Program-made: the position numbers and the translations under genes | Shown here: positions 31,496 through 42,855 of the stretch, in pieces | Position numbering within the stretch: position 1 is the first letter of the stretch | Layout of the letters: every line of letters begins with the position of its first letter | The notes under the pieces: generated by a model | Told to the model about the DNA's origin: nothing | Seen by the model: only the letters and a program-made list of their open reading frames with translations | Databases searched by the model: none | Source: Ascaphus truei | Lineage: Eukaryota; Chordata; Amphibia; Anura; Ascaphidae | DNA: 64,000 nt | Assembly: GCA_036426205.1 (NCBI GenBank) | Contig: CM071568.1 | Coordinates: 118,762,696 to 118,826,695, forward strand | Direction of reading: 5' to 3'

Positions 31496-31636
31496 CGTTA
31501 ATGCGGGGTATGCCTGTATGTATACACATGCAAAAAGATGCTGGGTGCATACAGACATAAAACCAAAATAATTTAACAGGTCAAGGTGCTTGCAGATGGA
31601 CAGGGAACACCAGCCAATTCAAAAAGATATACAAAA

Positions 31637-32000
31637 AATGGAAGGTCCGCAGCACTCAATGAAAAAATAGCAATTTATTATCAGTAATTCATCAGGCAGT
31701 CAACATGCTCCAGAGCAACGTACGTTTCAGACCACAAGGTCTTTTCTCAAGCTCTGTGGTCTGAAATGTATGTTGCTCATGTTGACTGCCTAATGAATTA
31801 CTGATAATAAATTGCTGTTTTTCATTCACATCATGAATATATATTTATGTCAAAAAAGAGTGCTACTGAGCGTGGCAAATGTATACAACAAAAGACAGGG
31901 GTGCCCAATGCTACATCCAATTGGCAAAACATATATGGTAATAAGTATAAAGTTTAAATATTTCAATAATAATAATAATTACTTGGTTATTTAGTTAAAC
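31637..32000. repeat. Palindromic repeat, copy 2 (clean)
   Basis: Arms CAGTAATTCATCAGGCAGTC and GACTGCCTAATGAATTACTG surround ACGTACGTTTCAGACCACAA. It ends with an AATAAATTGCT tail on each strand. A third partial copy lies at 32225-32400. Confidence 0.8.
31715..31750 (-). ncRNA. Hammerhead-like motif on the minus strand
   Basis: Read on the minus strand: CTTGAGAAA, stem II AGACC-TTGT-GGTCT, GAAAC and a self-complementary ACGTACGT, then T. The 5' core departs from CTGATGA. Confidence 0.4.
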
Positions 32001-32224
32001 CCTTTGGCCAAAGCGTTGTAAGCCTGCTTCAAATGTCAAGGTATAACCAAAAATGCAGGTCATACACTACACTGTGAACCCTTCCCTTTACCTCTGAATG
32101 AGGGGAAAGAATCATAGTAGGTCCTGTTTTTGCAGCAAATTGAAAAGACCTCCCAAGTAAAAAGGTGAAGAGGAGTGAGCTCTGGTGAGGAGGTGCCATC
32201 TACCTCCAATACAACTGTTACCAG

Positions 32225-32400
32225 TCAGAAATTGATTCTCAAGCTCTGTGGTCTGAAATGTACATTGCTCATGTTTACTGCCTGATGAATTACTGATAAT
32301 AAATTGCTGTTTTTTCATTTAGAGTGCTGTATTCCTTCCATTTTCTGTGTATCTATTGAATTGGCTGGTGTTCACTATTCATCTGCAAGCACCTTGGAAC
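32225..32400 (+). repeat. Third, partial copy of the palindromic repeat
   Basis: CTCAAGCTCTGTGGTCTGAA continues to TGATAATAAATTGCTGTT and TTCCATTTTCTGTGTATC, giving the element's 3' end. Confidence 0.65.
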
Positions 32401-32519
32401 TGTTAAGTATGTATATATATTAGATATCTCATATATATATATTATATCTATATCAATTTATTATTATTGATTTTTTCAGGTTTTATGTCTGTGTGCACCG
32501 AGCATGTTTTTTGTGTGTA

Positions 32520-32935
32520 TATATATACGCACAAAAAAAAACAAAAAGAAGAGCAAACTCCATAGCGCGTGACTGTATAAAAAATATGGCAAATTTATTA
32601 AAACAATGATCCCAAGGAAATGCACTTACAGGATCCTTTATAAACACATGTGCGGGAGAGAAATCTCTGTAGGAGTCAAACAGCATGGACGGAGAGATCC
32701 ACAGTGGGGGTATTGCACCTGGACATCAAATGGATGCAGCATACACCTTATGCCTCAAGGAACCCTGCTCCTCTCAGTGCTTCACAGGCACATATTGTGT
32801 GTATAGTAGAGCCCCAGTAGTGAGGAATTCAGCCGGGTGCAGCTTCAGGGAATTGCAAGGCACCTCTCTCCAGTCCAATTGCGATGACGTCACCACGTCT
32901 CATTTCAAAGCGTTTCGTCACTCAACGTGGACTGG
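32520..32935 (-). mobile_element. Penelope-type terminal module (minus strand)
   Basis: Read on the minus strand it has GTGACGAAACGCTTTG (GAAACG at 32911-32916), a TGACGTCA-like site, TTTATAAAGGATCC, and ends AATAAATTTGCC then T runs. This parallels other Penelope ends here. The 5' half of a hammerhead core is not recognisable. No ORF. Confidence 0.4.
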
Positions 32936-33859
32936 GGTTTGGCTGCGTGGTCATTTCCCCCCTCCCCCTTCCCCCCTCCCTAACATCCACCCTTCCCCCA
33001 CTCCATAGGGGCAGAACCACTTGTAAGCAATCTTCTAGGAATTGTATCCGGATCGGCATAATTGCGGTCTCCCTGTGGTGAGAGACACAGCCGACGGACA
33101 TCCTAATATCATCAAGGATAAAGTGGTTAAGGGTGAGATATACATTGAGCACTGTGCATTTACCCAACTTCACCAGAACTTTAAAATACCAATGAGTATG
33201 CTCCTTTGGACTTTACATGTGATCTATTGTCATAGGAGATAACTATCTGTCTTCCCTATACAGAGCTAGTCCCCCAACCATATTGTGTGGTAAACACAAG
33301 CAAGGATATCCTCCATTACCTATCAGCTGTATGTGGGGATTTCATTTTCATGTTTGTAAGCATTATTTAGTAATATGTGTTTTTTTGTTATGTGTTTATC
33401 CTATATAGATTATTCTGCTAGGGATGTCTATTAATTGTTTTAATAAATTGTCACATATTTTATATTCATTTGGACACTAGCACTCATTTTTTGTTTAAAA
33501 AATATAGTGGAACAAAGCATGATAGACGGCACCTCAATAGATATGTGTGAGAATAGATATAATATTGATCTAATATAAATACCCAATTGTAATGTGATAT
33601 GTATTGATACCAAGTTTTAATAATGTATGTGTTGTTATGTCGAGTAAATATATTATGATGATGCTATCAAGACAATAATGGCAATGACTAACTGATTGTG
33701 GGTCAAATTCTTGCATTGTAATTGGGACAATATTATGTTAACTTCACTTATATATAATACATATTCATGCAAAATATGAATAAAAAACATATAAACATAA
33801 TATTATTAAACTAAATATATCCAGATGATACACTTAAAACAAAAGTGAATGTAACATGG
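32936..33859. other. Unassigned repeat-like DNA
   Basis: It contains a C-rich stretch (32955-33000), a segment ending TTTTAATAAATTGTCACATA (about 33440) that looks like a retroelement 3' end, and then AT-rich DNA. No gene. Confidence 0.4.
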
Positions 33860-34590
33860 TTGGTCCTGTTGCCTTTCAGCCTCCTGTCACCCAAGCCCTG
33901 CTAAGTATTGCAGGCTGTGACAGGATGATCTAGGGCTTTTGACCCCCCTTCTGCTATCCTCTGATTGACAGGAGAGGAGGTGACATGGTGTGTGTGTGTG
34001 TATAGTCAATGGTGGTACAGACACAATGCCCCCCCCCCTTCTTGATGTCAGAAGGAAGTGCTAAAATTGGTTGGGCAGTCCAGTCTGGAGTTTGAGATTG
34101 AAGGGCTGTGAGTCTCTCCCATCAGGGATGAGCGTGCCCACTCCAGCCCCTAGGGGGCTGGGGAACATCTACAGCCACAAAGGCCTCAAAACTGACACTT
34201 AGGCCTCAATACTACCTGTGGTCATGCACCATCCAGAGTCCTGGAAACCTCCGATCAGCATCTGCAGTGTGTACCATCTACCAGTGACTGCCAATAAAGT
34301 ACCCCTTTTCTATATATACTCGTGCCTGAGTTCTTAGTCTATCGGGTAGGAATATATCTGTAATGTGCACCAGTGGGAGACTGACTCTGACCACCCTTGA
34401 GCCACCGGAGCTGGAGGCGCTGACACCAAGAGTGAATTATGAGAAGCCAAAGAAAGCCTGTCCTGTTCCCCATGCAATCGCGGACCACTCAGCCTCTGAT
34501 GGACCCTCGCAGGTATGCAAACACCACAACACCGGTACCAGCCGTAAGATCTCCCAGAGAGGGGGGAAACAGTGCTACATGTAAAAATAT
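33860..34590 (+). mobile_element. LTR-like segment with leader, family 1 copy 2
   Basis: GCCAATAAAGTACCCC (about 34291), GCCTGAG, then a leader with GCTGGAGGCGCTGACACC (about 34409) and CGCAGGTATGCAAACACC (about 34507), in the same order as 24090-24320. No coding sequence follows. Confidence 0.5.
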
Positions 34591-34811
34591 ATAAATATGA
34601 CCAGATCCAAGATAATGTCCTCAGGATGACCAGACAGCTTGCTCCAAGGGACAACCATGTCCTATCACTATATCTATAAAAGAGAGAAGGACAAATGCAA
34701 GCTCCATGTGTAAAATCCGAGAAACAATTTAATCATCTGGACAGATTCAAAGTTCCACACAACAACCGCCGCCTCCCTTTACCGCAAACCCCCCTCCTCC
34801 AAAAATACACT

Positions 34812-34862
34812 TTAATAGGCAAAAGGCCTATTATCCATATATGGATAATGCATTTGCCATTT
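34812..34862. repeat. Conserved AT-rich hairpin, copy 5
   Basis: TTAATAGGCAAAAGGCC / TGCATTTGCCATTTAA around TTATCCATATATGGATAA. Confidence 0.75.
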
Positions 34863-34869
34863 AAAGTAA

Positions 34870-35881
34870 GACATTAGACTTCCGGGTGAGCTTGTGAGCT
34901 CCTGCTCTAGTATTGCTTTAAACGTTTCAATCCTATCCCTGATTGGGGAGTGAACAAGCAGCCGACTATCTGGGTGTTCCATGATGATGTGAGGGAAGAG
35001 GACCCACTTGTGGGCTGCTCGGTCCATGGAGGCGGCAGGTGCGCTTTAGGAGTGGTGGCCATTTTATTTTTTAAAGTCTCCCACACACGATCTGTGTCCT
35101 TGGGTGAGCGATCTGTGGTCCCAGGGGAGGGATCCATCAGAGGTGGAGATCCCAATTGGCGCATGCAGCTGCTGCATGCTCTGCACGTACCGGACTGTTG
35201 CTGGGGTGAGAAGGCCGATGGAGAGGGGGGAAGCGTGGCCTGGGTGCAGCTCCAGGAGGAAGAAGTGGAGCTCTTGCTGACACTAGGCAGGCAGCAGGGG
35301 AGAAAGCAGGGCTTACAGCCCCTCCTGGGGAGCAGGCAGAGAACTGGGGAGAGAGAAGAGCTACGCGCCCCTCACCCCCTCAGGAGCAGCGATGTGCTTC
35401 CTGCACGCAGTGAGGAGGTAAAAATGGAGCACCAGGCAGCTGAGAGAGAGAAGCTGATGGCCCCCATGGGGATGAGGCAGAAAGCTTGGGAGAGGGGACA
35501 GCTGACCCCCCCCCCAGTACCCCCCCAGGGGGAGCAGGCAGACAGCTACAGCATGATTCCTGAGGGACAGCTCAGTGCAGTGTGAGGTGGCCCATTATCC
35601 TGTTAAGGTATAGGGGATCACAGGGAGACCACAAACATGGAGCTAACAAGCACAGCAGCTCACAAGAGAGACAGGCTCAGTATGGCCTGTCTCTATCAGG
35701 ATTCTCTCACTAAAGATAACAGGCCCTGCTTCTGTATACATTAAAACACTCTCACCTCAAATAATCAAGCCTTGCATCTGCTCACGTAAAGACTTTCTAA
35801 TTAAAGTTATCAGACACTGCATATATACGTGAAAGTATTTACAGCAGCATTAGAACAAGTGAGCCAGACCTTGTTGCAAAG
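34870..35881 (+). mobile_element. LINE-3 5' untranslated region (probable)
   Basis: This GC-richer region leads directly into an L1-type ORF1 start. It holds a 211-codon open frame (34950-35585) of G, E and Q-rich low-complexity sequence with no recognisable domain; I do not call it a gene. It includes a GGTGGCCATTTTATTT segment. Confidence 0.45.
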
Positions 35882-36230
35882 ATGGATCCGCAGCTGGAAA
35901 AAAAAATCATGGCTGAGATTGCTGCAATAACTAGCCAACTTAATGAGCATACTTCTAGAATTATCAACTTGCAGAAAAGAGTCACAGACATAGAGGACCA
36001 ATCCGCCTCTCAAATGCTCCTAAACGAGTTAATAAGACAGAAATCAAAACTGGCGAACTAGATCGAAGATCTGGAATACAGATCAAGAAGAAATAATATA
36101 AGAATAGTGGGTATCTCAGAGGATCTCAAACCAATGCACTACTTTCCTTTGCCTCAGAAGAACTCCCCAGAAGCCTAAAAATGGATGCCGAGCTTGTCCC
36201 ACTCAGAGCCGAGAGAGCACATAGATTGGG
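35882..36230 (+). pseudogene. LINE-3: Tx1/L1-type ORF1 fragment
   Basis: From ATG at 35882 the frame encodes MDPQLEKKIMAEIAAITSQL, a heptad-like coiled coil, up to an in-frame TAG at 36059-36061. After the stop it continues IEDLEYRSRRNNIRIVGISE, the signature of the L1 ORF1 RNA-binding domain (also ENRDRRNNVRLQGIPE in LINE-2). A later in-frame TAA lies near 36176. ORF1p coats LINE RNA as a trimer. The rest of this element is missing. Confidence 0.8.
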
Positions 36231-36548
36231 CCCAGAGAGAGATGACCACTCTGGGGCTGCATGTTGACATCTTGAAACGCATACGGCTTGTGGCACAGTT
36301 CGGACACCGTAGCAGGAAAAAACTCTGAGGTGACGTCAGCAGGAGATGCCGAGTGACGAAGAGTTGGAGGAGTCAGGATCGCGAGGCCTACCTGCATGAT
36401 TAGAACCCAGTACCAGCAATGTATGTGCTATGTATTTGTAACCATGTATTTGTCATTATAACTCTGTGCCCAGGACACTTGAAAATGAGAGGTAACTCTC
36501 AATGTAATACTTCCTGGTAAAACGTTTTCTAAATAAATAAATAAATAA
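36231..36548 (+). mobile_element. Retroposon 3' end with AAAT tail
   Basis: The sequence ends TTCCTGGTAAAACGTTTTCT followed by (AAAT)n, typical of a non-LTR element or SINE tail. It joins the ORF1 fragment directly, so either LINE-3 is internally deleted or this is a separate insert. Confidence 0.5.
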
Positions 36549-36558
36549 TACAGTACAG

Positions 36559-36725
36559 TAATGGGCAAAATTACTATTATCCAGATCTGCAAAAAAGCTC
36601 ATTTGCCCATTAAAAATAAACATTTTCCAGCCAGCATAAAGTAAATAAAAGTTCTACTTACCCCTGCCAGGATGAAGGCTATCATCATCACCATCCTCTG
36701 TGTCCATGTCCTCCGTGGGTAGTAA
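36559..36725. mobile_element. Foldback family fragment with hairpin, copy 6
   Basis: The hairpin TAATGGGCAAAATTACTATT / GCTCATTTGCCCATTA is followed by CTACTTACCCCTGCCAGGAT, matching copy E near 24860. Confidence 0.65.
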
Positions 36726-37495
36726 CAGTACAATTAAAAAGTTAAAAAAAGAAAACTGTGATTGAAGCGCTAATGCTTAAATTAATATAGTAATAATATT
36801 ACTAAAAGTGATTACCAAAAAAAAGAAACCTTAATTATAAAAGGCTAGGCTGCCTGGTGATTAGAATCAATACAGATCACTAACAACATACATAAAAACA
36901 CAATATACCGGCGCCTAGAAAAAACCCATAACCCTAAGGTGATCTCTAACCAGAAGATGATACAGTCCTTAGTGTCCGAACAATGTCCAAATGGATCTTG
37001 ATTGAAGTCTCATGACATATGGAAATAAATAACGAGAAAGATCATGGTGCAACACTGACACAAAATAAAATAAAAACCACTAACCACAAACACTACATAA
37101 AACAACATGAACCACAAAATAGCTAAAAATAAACTAGTGCTAATTAATAAACACAACACAGACAAAACCAATGTCTAAAGAAAGGAACACAAGCTGAGGG
37201 GTTCCAATCCGGAAATTGTAAGATTAGAATCATACACACAACAATATGTAAATAAATTGGCGTGGTCAGCAGCTCAATCGCTCCCTTGGTGCAGGTTTCC
37301 AAGGAGGGCACTCCACGAGGTCCTTCCACGGCTCGGCCGCTGCCGCCATGTTCACTGCTGCCTCGATCCTAGATCCGCTGGTCTCGTCGCACTCTGATGA
37401 CGTGACTGGAACATGCGCCGTTACCAGGAATCCCAGGACAGCAATATCTACATCCTCCCTATACATTAATATCCATGGAATTCCACGGGCTACAC
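36726..37495. other. Unassigned DNA, Penelope-like terminal module possible
   Basis: An A-rich part (36730-37255) precedes a CpG-rich block (37260-37440) with GCCGCTGCCGCCATG and TGATGACGTGA. The composition resembles the GC-rich part of Penelope terminal modules read in reverse, but no motif settles it. Confidence 0.3.
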
Positions 37496-38016
37496 TATGT
37501 GTTCCCTCTCCCTATAATATGTATTTAAATGGGCAAAATCGCTATTATCAATTATTAATAGCCCTTTTGCCCATTCCTGTTTGGTGGTGGGTGAGGATAG
37601 TTGTTGTCACAGGAAGGGTATTTAGGCCTTGAGGGAGGGGTTAACGCCTTATTTACCTTAGGGGTTGTAACCGCTAATGTAAGGGAGGGGTTAATCCCTC
37701 CCGTAGGCCTATACACCCTCCCTGGGCAACTATGAAGGTATTAGTTGGCCCATGGTGGGTGTTTAGGCCTACTGGGTGGGTAGCGTGAGTGGTTAATATT
37801 TTCATTACCTTAGCGGTAGTAACCACTAAGGTAATGAAGGGGTTAACTCCTCTCGCAACCCTCCCGGTAGGACTAACCATTTGGGAAGTAGCAGTTTCTG
37901 AGCAATTTTGGCATGTTATCGGGGCTCTCTGAATAGCTACACATGCAAACTCGCTCGGAAAGTGATGAAAACTGTTTATAAGTTCCTTATCGAAGCGACA
38001 TGAATAGGCTCCTAAA
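37496..38016. mobile_element. Foldback family fragment, copy F
   Basis: It has the hairpin (37527-37575, AAATGGGCAAAATCGC / GCCCTTTTGCCCATT), two ACCTTAG-GGT-GTAACCGCTAA-type palindromes (37655 and 37808) and an end near GAATAGGCTCCTAAATG. Confidence 0.6.
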
Positions 38017-38426
38017 TGTTCTGAAGCTTTAGTCCATAATATAAAAAATTATCTATGGTTACCACCTGCTAAAAGTGAATGAGAGCATACTGATATGATT
38101 TTGCTATATAAAAAGCATGAAGCAGCTGTACAGTACTTGCTCTACTCATAATTGTATTATTACCATTTTTAACATCTACACATTACATAGATAATTTTAC
38201 CAGTTAACAAACCTTGCATTTTCCCCCTCAAACTCACTGAATCAAATGTTATGAATTTGTATGATAATTCATAGACATAATTTACATAAAAAGCTAATAT
38301 AATGGCTTTACATTTTTACTGAGGTATGAAAAAAAAACATTATACTCTCCATACTGTGTAGTATTTCAACTACAATACAATTAGCTGTTCTATAACTCTA
38401 CTTTTACAAAAATAATATTTAAATTA
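38017..38426. other. AT-rich DNA, nothing recognised
   Basis: No ORF, motif or repeat is seen. Confidence 0.5.
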
Positions 38427-38931
38427 CCCCCCCCTTTGTTTGCAGCTTCTGCCTGTCAGTTCCTCATTCTCAGCTGCATGTAGTTTGCTCCACACACACA
38501 CACACACACTGTGCCTGTGTGATATGTTTCAATGTTGCCTTCCCTGCCTCTGGCATGTAGTCAGTGAGTTGCTACTGCAGCCTCTGAGATCTCTCCTAGA
38601 ATGGGTTATTCTGCCCTCCCCCCTGTTTTGCTCACAGATAGTCTGTCCCAAGACTATTCCCTTTAACCAGATTCCCCCTCACTTCCTTTTCATTCCTGAC
38701 TTGGCTGAGTGAGTACCTTCCTGTCACACTCCCATGGCAAGGCCATCTGTTTCTACCTGCCCTCAACTACAAACTCACAACTACACAGCATCCACAAGTA
38801 CCTGTATTCACTGCTGCTTTTCCAATAAAGTGAAGGAAATATTATAGGACATGGCGTGATTTGGAAAGAGGGCTCAGTTAATGCTGTCTGGGGCTATTCA
38901 AACATCACACGTGACCCTGGCTTCAGAATAG
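38427..38931 (+). repeat. BEL 5' LTR (5' end missing)
   Basis: It matches 46421-46911 closely from CTTTGTTTGCAGCTTCTGCC to GGCTTCAGAATAG, including a CA microsatellite and CCAATAAAGTGAAGG. About the first 50 bases of the 3' LTR are absent here. Confidence 0.85.
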
Positions 38932-39666
38932 TAGAAAGAGGACCGTGTGCTTTGGGAACACACAAAGAAGCTGCTACTCACAGTCTTGATGCTAATACTG
39001 AGCAGTCTCTGCACACTGACAAGCCAGCAGCCTTACACTGCCAACACACAGCCCAGTGTCTACAGCAGTACAAGCTAGCAATATACACTGTCAGATACAG
39101 ACAAGCAGCTTTACTCACAAGCAAACAGCTTTACATTGCTAATAAAGAGCACAGACTTTCTACAGCAAAAGCCTTACAAACAGCAAGCAGCTTTATACTG
39201 CTCCACATTGCTACACAGAGCCATCAGCCTCTATACAGCAAACAGCTAAAGCCTTATGCAAAGACAAGCAAGCAGCTTTACACTGCCATACAGAGCCCAG
39301 CTTTTACAGCAGTACAGCAAACAGTCTTTTACACAAGGCAGCAGCACTGCAATCTGACAAGTGCACTATACACAGAACTTTGATTGCTCTTTCTGTTTTT
39401 GAGTCCACCCTCTGCACAGCCTGACAGTGAGGAGCTACCATCTCACCTACCCCTGCGCACGTCCCCACAGATAGTGCCACCAAGGGCCACGCCACCGGAC
39501 AACCGCCAGGACACGGGTAAGAGCCACCAGACAGACAACTGTAAGTACAGCTAACCCTATGTTTACTGTTGCAGGACACCTACTGGTACTATCTGAGACG
39601 GTCGTCCATCGCTGACGCAGGTAAAAGACCACACGCACTGGCTAAAGGCTTACACACACCTGCAGA
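38932..39666 (+). other. BEL leader with short imperfect repeats
   Basis: The part at 39000-39340 repeats phrases like AAGCAGCTTTACACTGCC, CAAACAGCTTTACATTGC and ACAGAGCC. Splice-donor-like CACGGGTAAGAGCC (about 39514) and CTGTAAGTACAG (about 39539) lie before gag. Frames here are unsupported. Confidence 0.6.
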
Positions 39667-40815
39667 ATGGCAGAACTCAGAGCCTCACCAGACACAACGC
39701 AGGAGAGTGACCACTCAGACACAGAGACTGCTGCACAACTGCAACAGGCGCAGGCAGACGCAAGGCCTAAACGGACAGTCAAACAGACACAAAAAGCACG
39801 TGAAAAGTACGAAACTGACATTGAAGCGCACCGCGCTAAATTAGAGAAGGCCTGGGAAACAACCACACTTGGGATACGCAATGTCGCCGGCGCTGGCAAT
39901 TATGTACAACAGTACGAGCAGGCAATAACTCAATTGAAGATAGATCCCTGGTGCTACCAAGTGCTGTCACATGCATATTTCACCTATCTAACAAGAACTA
40001 ATATGGAAGACAGCCTGTGAGAATGCGACCTGCAAAAGGCGATTGACCTAGAACGTGATGGCATCGTGCAGACCGCCATCACGGACACCCAAAGCGAGAG
40101 AAAAGAGCTCCTCATGGAGACAGCATCACAGCGCTCTAGCACGTCCAGGCGCTCATCAAGGTCAGCAAAATCGATGCAATCAAATGCGTCCAGCACGAGC
40201 GCAAGCGCTACCAAGGCACAAGCCACTGCAGAGGCCACACGTGCCAGGGTCGAATATGGTCGGAGAGAGGCAGCCGTAAGGTCAGAAAGAGCGCGCATAG
40301 AAGAGGAGGAGCAGAACGCCGCCAATGCCGGCGTGCGTAGAAAGGCCGAATTGGATGCGGATCTAGAAACTCTAGGCAAAAAAGAGGACGCCGCCACCGC
40401 CATGGCCCAAGCTGAAGTCTTAGAGGCAGCTGCGAGGCAGGATGGCGGGGAGCAACCGTATAGACGGATAGCCTCAGAGGATCAAGTCCAACGCACTGAA
40501 GATTATGCGAGGAGCCTCTTCAGTGTAAACACCAGCGCGCCATCTCAACACGACGGGAGTGACTCCACAGACACTGAAAACTTGCTAGGTCCACGTGGAG
40601 AAGACGCTGTTCCTTCAAGGGTACACGCTACCTGGGATAGCCACAGCCGCATCAGTGATCCACACGCCAGCGCTCACACGGATGCACTACAACAGGCTCG
40701 CAATCCAGGTACACCCGCACTTGAAAACACAGCCCCTCACACTGACCAGCAGTCATCACGTTTCCATGCCAAGGAAGAGGCGACCGCAAGGACCCTCCCG
40801 GCAACTACCTCATAA
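39667..40815 (+). pseudogene. BEL gag, N-terminal part (one in-frame stop)
   Basis: The frame starts MAELRASPDTTQESDHSD. An in-frame TGA at 40018-40020 breaks it, and the same frame continues to 40815 with a long basic, serine- and alanine-rich, probably coiled-coil segment (ERARIEEEEQNAANAGVRRK). After the stop at 40813 the frame still reads MVQTGLTSFDDRPENYRIWK, a BEL gag phrase, before a frameshift near 40930. ATG at 39667 follows the leader splice signals and is a plausible start. Confidence 0.7.
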
Positions 40816-40931
40816 CGCAATCAACACACCGATGCCTCAGGCCTGACAGACATGGGCAAGTACATGATCCGGCGTGACATGGTACAAACAGGACTTACCA
40901 GCTTTGACGACCGTCCTGAGAACTACCGAAT

Positions 40932-41909
40932 ATGGAAGACGCAATCAAGAGTCTGGACTTCTCCGCAAGGGAAGAACTCATCCTGTTAACCAAATGGCTG
41001 GGGAAAGAATCCATAGAACATGCGAAGAGACTCAGGGCAGCGAACGTGAATCACCCCAAAGTAAGTCTTGACTTGGTGTGGGAAAGGCTAGAAAAGTGCT
41101 ACGGTAGCCCCGAAGCAGTCGAAGACGCACTCTTCAAAAGAGTTGACGACTTCCCTAGGATCACAGCCAAGGACTACTCGAAGTTACGAGAACTCAAGGA
41201 TCTGATGCAGGAGCTGGAGTTTGCAAGAACAGACCATTCCTTAACAGGTCTCAACGTACTAGACTCAGCTCGCGGAGTGAGACCCATCTTGGAGAAGCTA
41301 CCCTACAACCTCCAAGAAAGATGGATGTCACAAGGCTCCAAATCCAAAAGGGAGAAGCAAGTCGCCTTCCCTCCCTTCTCTTTTTTCTTGATCTTCATCC
41401 GCAGAGCGGCAAGGACAAGGAACGATCCCAGTTTTATCTTGGGTGTGCAGACCATACACAGTGCAAGCAACCTGAAGAATGAGAGACCAGTTTCGAGATA
41501 CGGTAACACTCGAACACCCATCTCGGTCCACAGGACGGACGTGTCCCCCACGACCAAAACTACTCCTGATCAGTCGGTCGCCGGAGACAAGAAACCAAGG
41601 GACCCAAACAGGGAATGTCCCATACACAATAAGCCACACCCACATAACAGGTGCTTCGGGTTCAGGATGAAGTCCATAGAGGAACGCAAGAAGTTACTCG
41701 GAGAATTCGGAGTCTGCTTCAGGTGCTGCGATTCCACGACTCATCTAGCCAAAGACTGCAAAGAGGCCATCAAATGTACAGTGTGTAAAAGCGACAAGCA
41801 CGTAACATCTCTATATCCAGAGGCGCTGACACTCCACCAACTCAACAACCCAAACTCCATAGCGGAGCATGGCGGGGAGGAAGGAGAGCCAACATCTGTC
41901 ACATCTTAG
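40932..41909 (+). pseudogene. BEL gag, capsid-like and zinc-knuckle part
   Basis: LTKWLGKESIEHAKRLRAAN and VWERLEKCYGSPEAVEDALF are characteristic of the conserved BEL/Pao gag domain. Near the C-terminus, CFRCCDSTTHLAKDC gives a first knuckle (C-x2-C-x5-H-x4-C). The second, CTVCKSDKHVTSLY, lacks its last cysteine. A hydrophobic stretch (AFPPFSFFLIFI) in the middle looks like out-of-frame or inserted sequence. A TAG at 41907-41909 separates it from the protease region in the same frame. Confidence 0.8.
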
Positions 41910-42500
41910 TGCATCGAGGTTTGTGGAAAAGGAAGTGACAAAGGGTCCTGCTCCAAAATATGCCTTGTTGCAGTGCACCCCCAGGGACAACCTGAGAGGG
42001 CTATCTGGATGTATGCAATCCACGACGATCAAAGACACAGATCACTGGCAAAGACGGAATTCTTCAACTTATTCAACGCACAAGACAATGCCTCACCCTA
42101 CACCCTCAGAACCTGTGCAGGGTTAACTGAGACAACAGAGAGAAGAATGAATGGCTACATTATACTTTCAGTGGACAACAGAGTGAAGATAGCTCTCCCC
42201 ACACTCAACGAGTGCAACTACATGGCTGCAAACAAGGACGAGATTCCCACACCAGACGTGGCACGCCATCACCCACACCTCAGTGGAATAGCCAACTACA
42301 TCCCGCCAGTAGAACAAGGCGCCAAGATCTTGCTGCTGCTCAGTAGGGACATCCTGAGGGCGCACAAAGTCCGTAAACAGCGCAACGGACCGCACAACGC
42401 TCCATTTGCCCAAAGGCTTGACCTAGGATTGGTGATAGTGGGCAACGTGTGCACTGACAAAGGTCCCGGACCAGACTATGTTGACACCGCAGAACAGTGA
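41910..42500 (+). pseudogene. BEL protease region
   Basis: The reading continues in the gag frame after the TAG: MYAIHDDQRHRSLAKTEFF is the BEL-type protease start, with its DDQ. IPTPDVARHHPHLSGIANYI, ILLLLSRDIL and FAQRLDLGLVIVGNVC follow in the family order. This enzyme would cut the Gag-Pol polyprotein. Stops follow at 42498, and the next part is in another frame. Confidence 0.75.
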
Positions 42501-42850
42501 TAACAGAATGTGGACAAACATCCCTCTCCAAACCATGTCTTGATCATCCCCTAGTGACAGGAGGGCCAAGTGAGAAGAGACAAGGTCATACTCCTGAGGT
42601 CAACAAAAACATTTTCACATCAGGGGGATGTGACAATGGCCTAGGATGCTTAGTAGTCCAGACAACTAAGGATGATGAGTCGACTCCACTGAAGGAAGAA
42701 AGTAACCTCCTGAAGGTGCCCGACAAAGGGATCGTCCAAAAGACAATAAACAATCGGACGGTCCTCCTGCGAGCAATGGCACAGCTAAGACGTACAGCCA
42801 TTCCTCTCCGCAGAATACCAAGTGGCAAAGTAGCCAACTGCAACAGCTGG
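42501..42850 (+). pseudogene. BEL pol segment before the solo LTR
   Basis: Frame 42497-42901 includes GLGCLVVQTTKDDESTPL, a BEL linker phrase between protease and RT. A related phrase (LGCTAFQTTRDDHTSGL) recurs at about 43943, which suggests an internal duplication or rearrangement. No RT catalytic motif is present. Confidence 0.5.
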
Positions 42851-42855
42851 CATAG

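Noticed and set aside
32905..32935. Possible eighth hammerhead on the minus strand
   Set aside because: Only GAAACG remains; no CTGATGA-like half or helix III palindrome is seen.
34950..35585. 211-codon open frame
   Set aside because: G, E and Q-rich, no domain, directly upstream of a LINE ORF1; treated as 5' UTR sequence rather than a gene.
39304..40403. Minus-strand frames of 85-139 codons opposite BEL gag
   Set aside because: Antisense shadows of the gag frame, with no domain.
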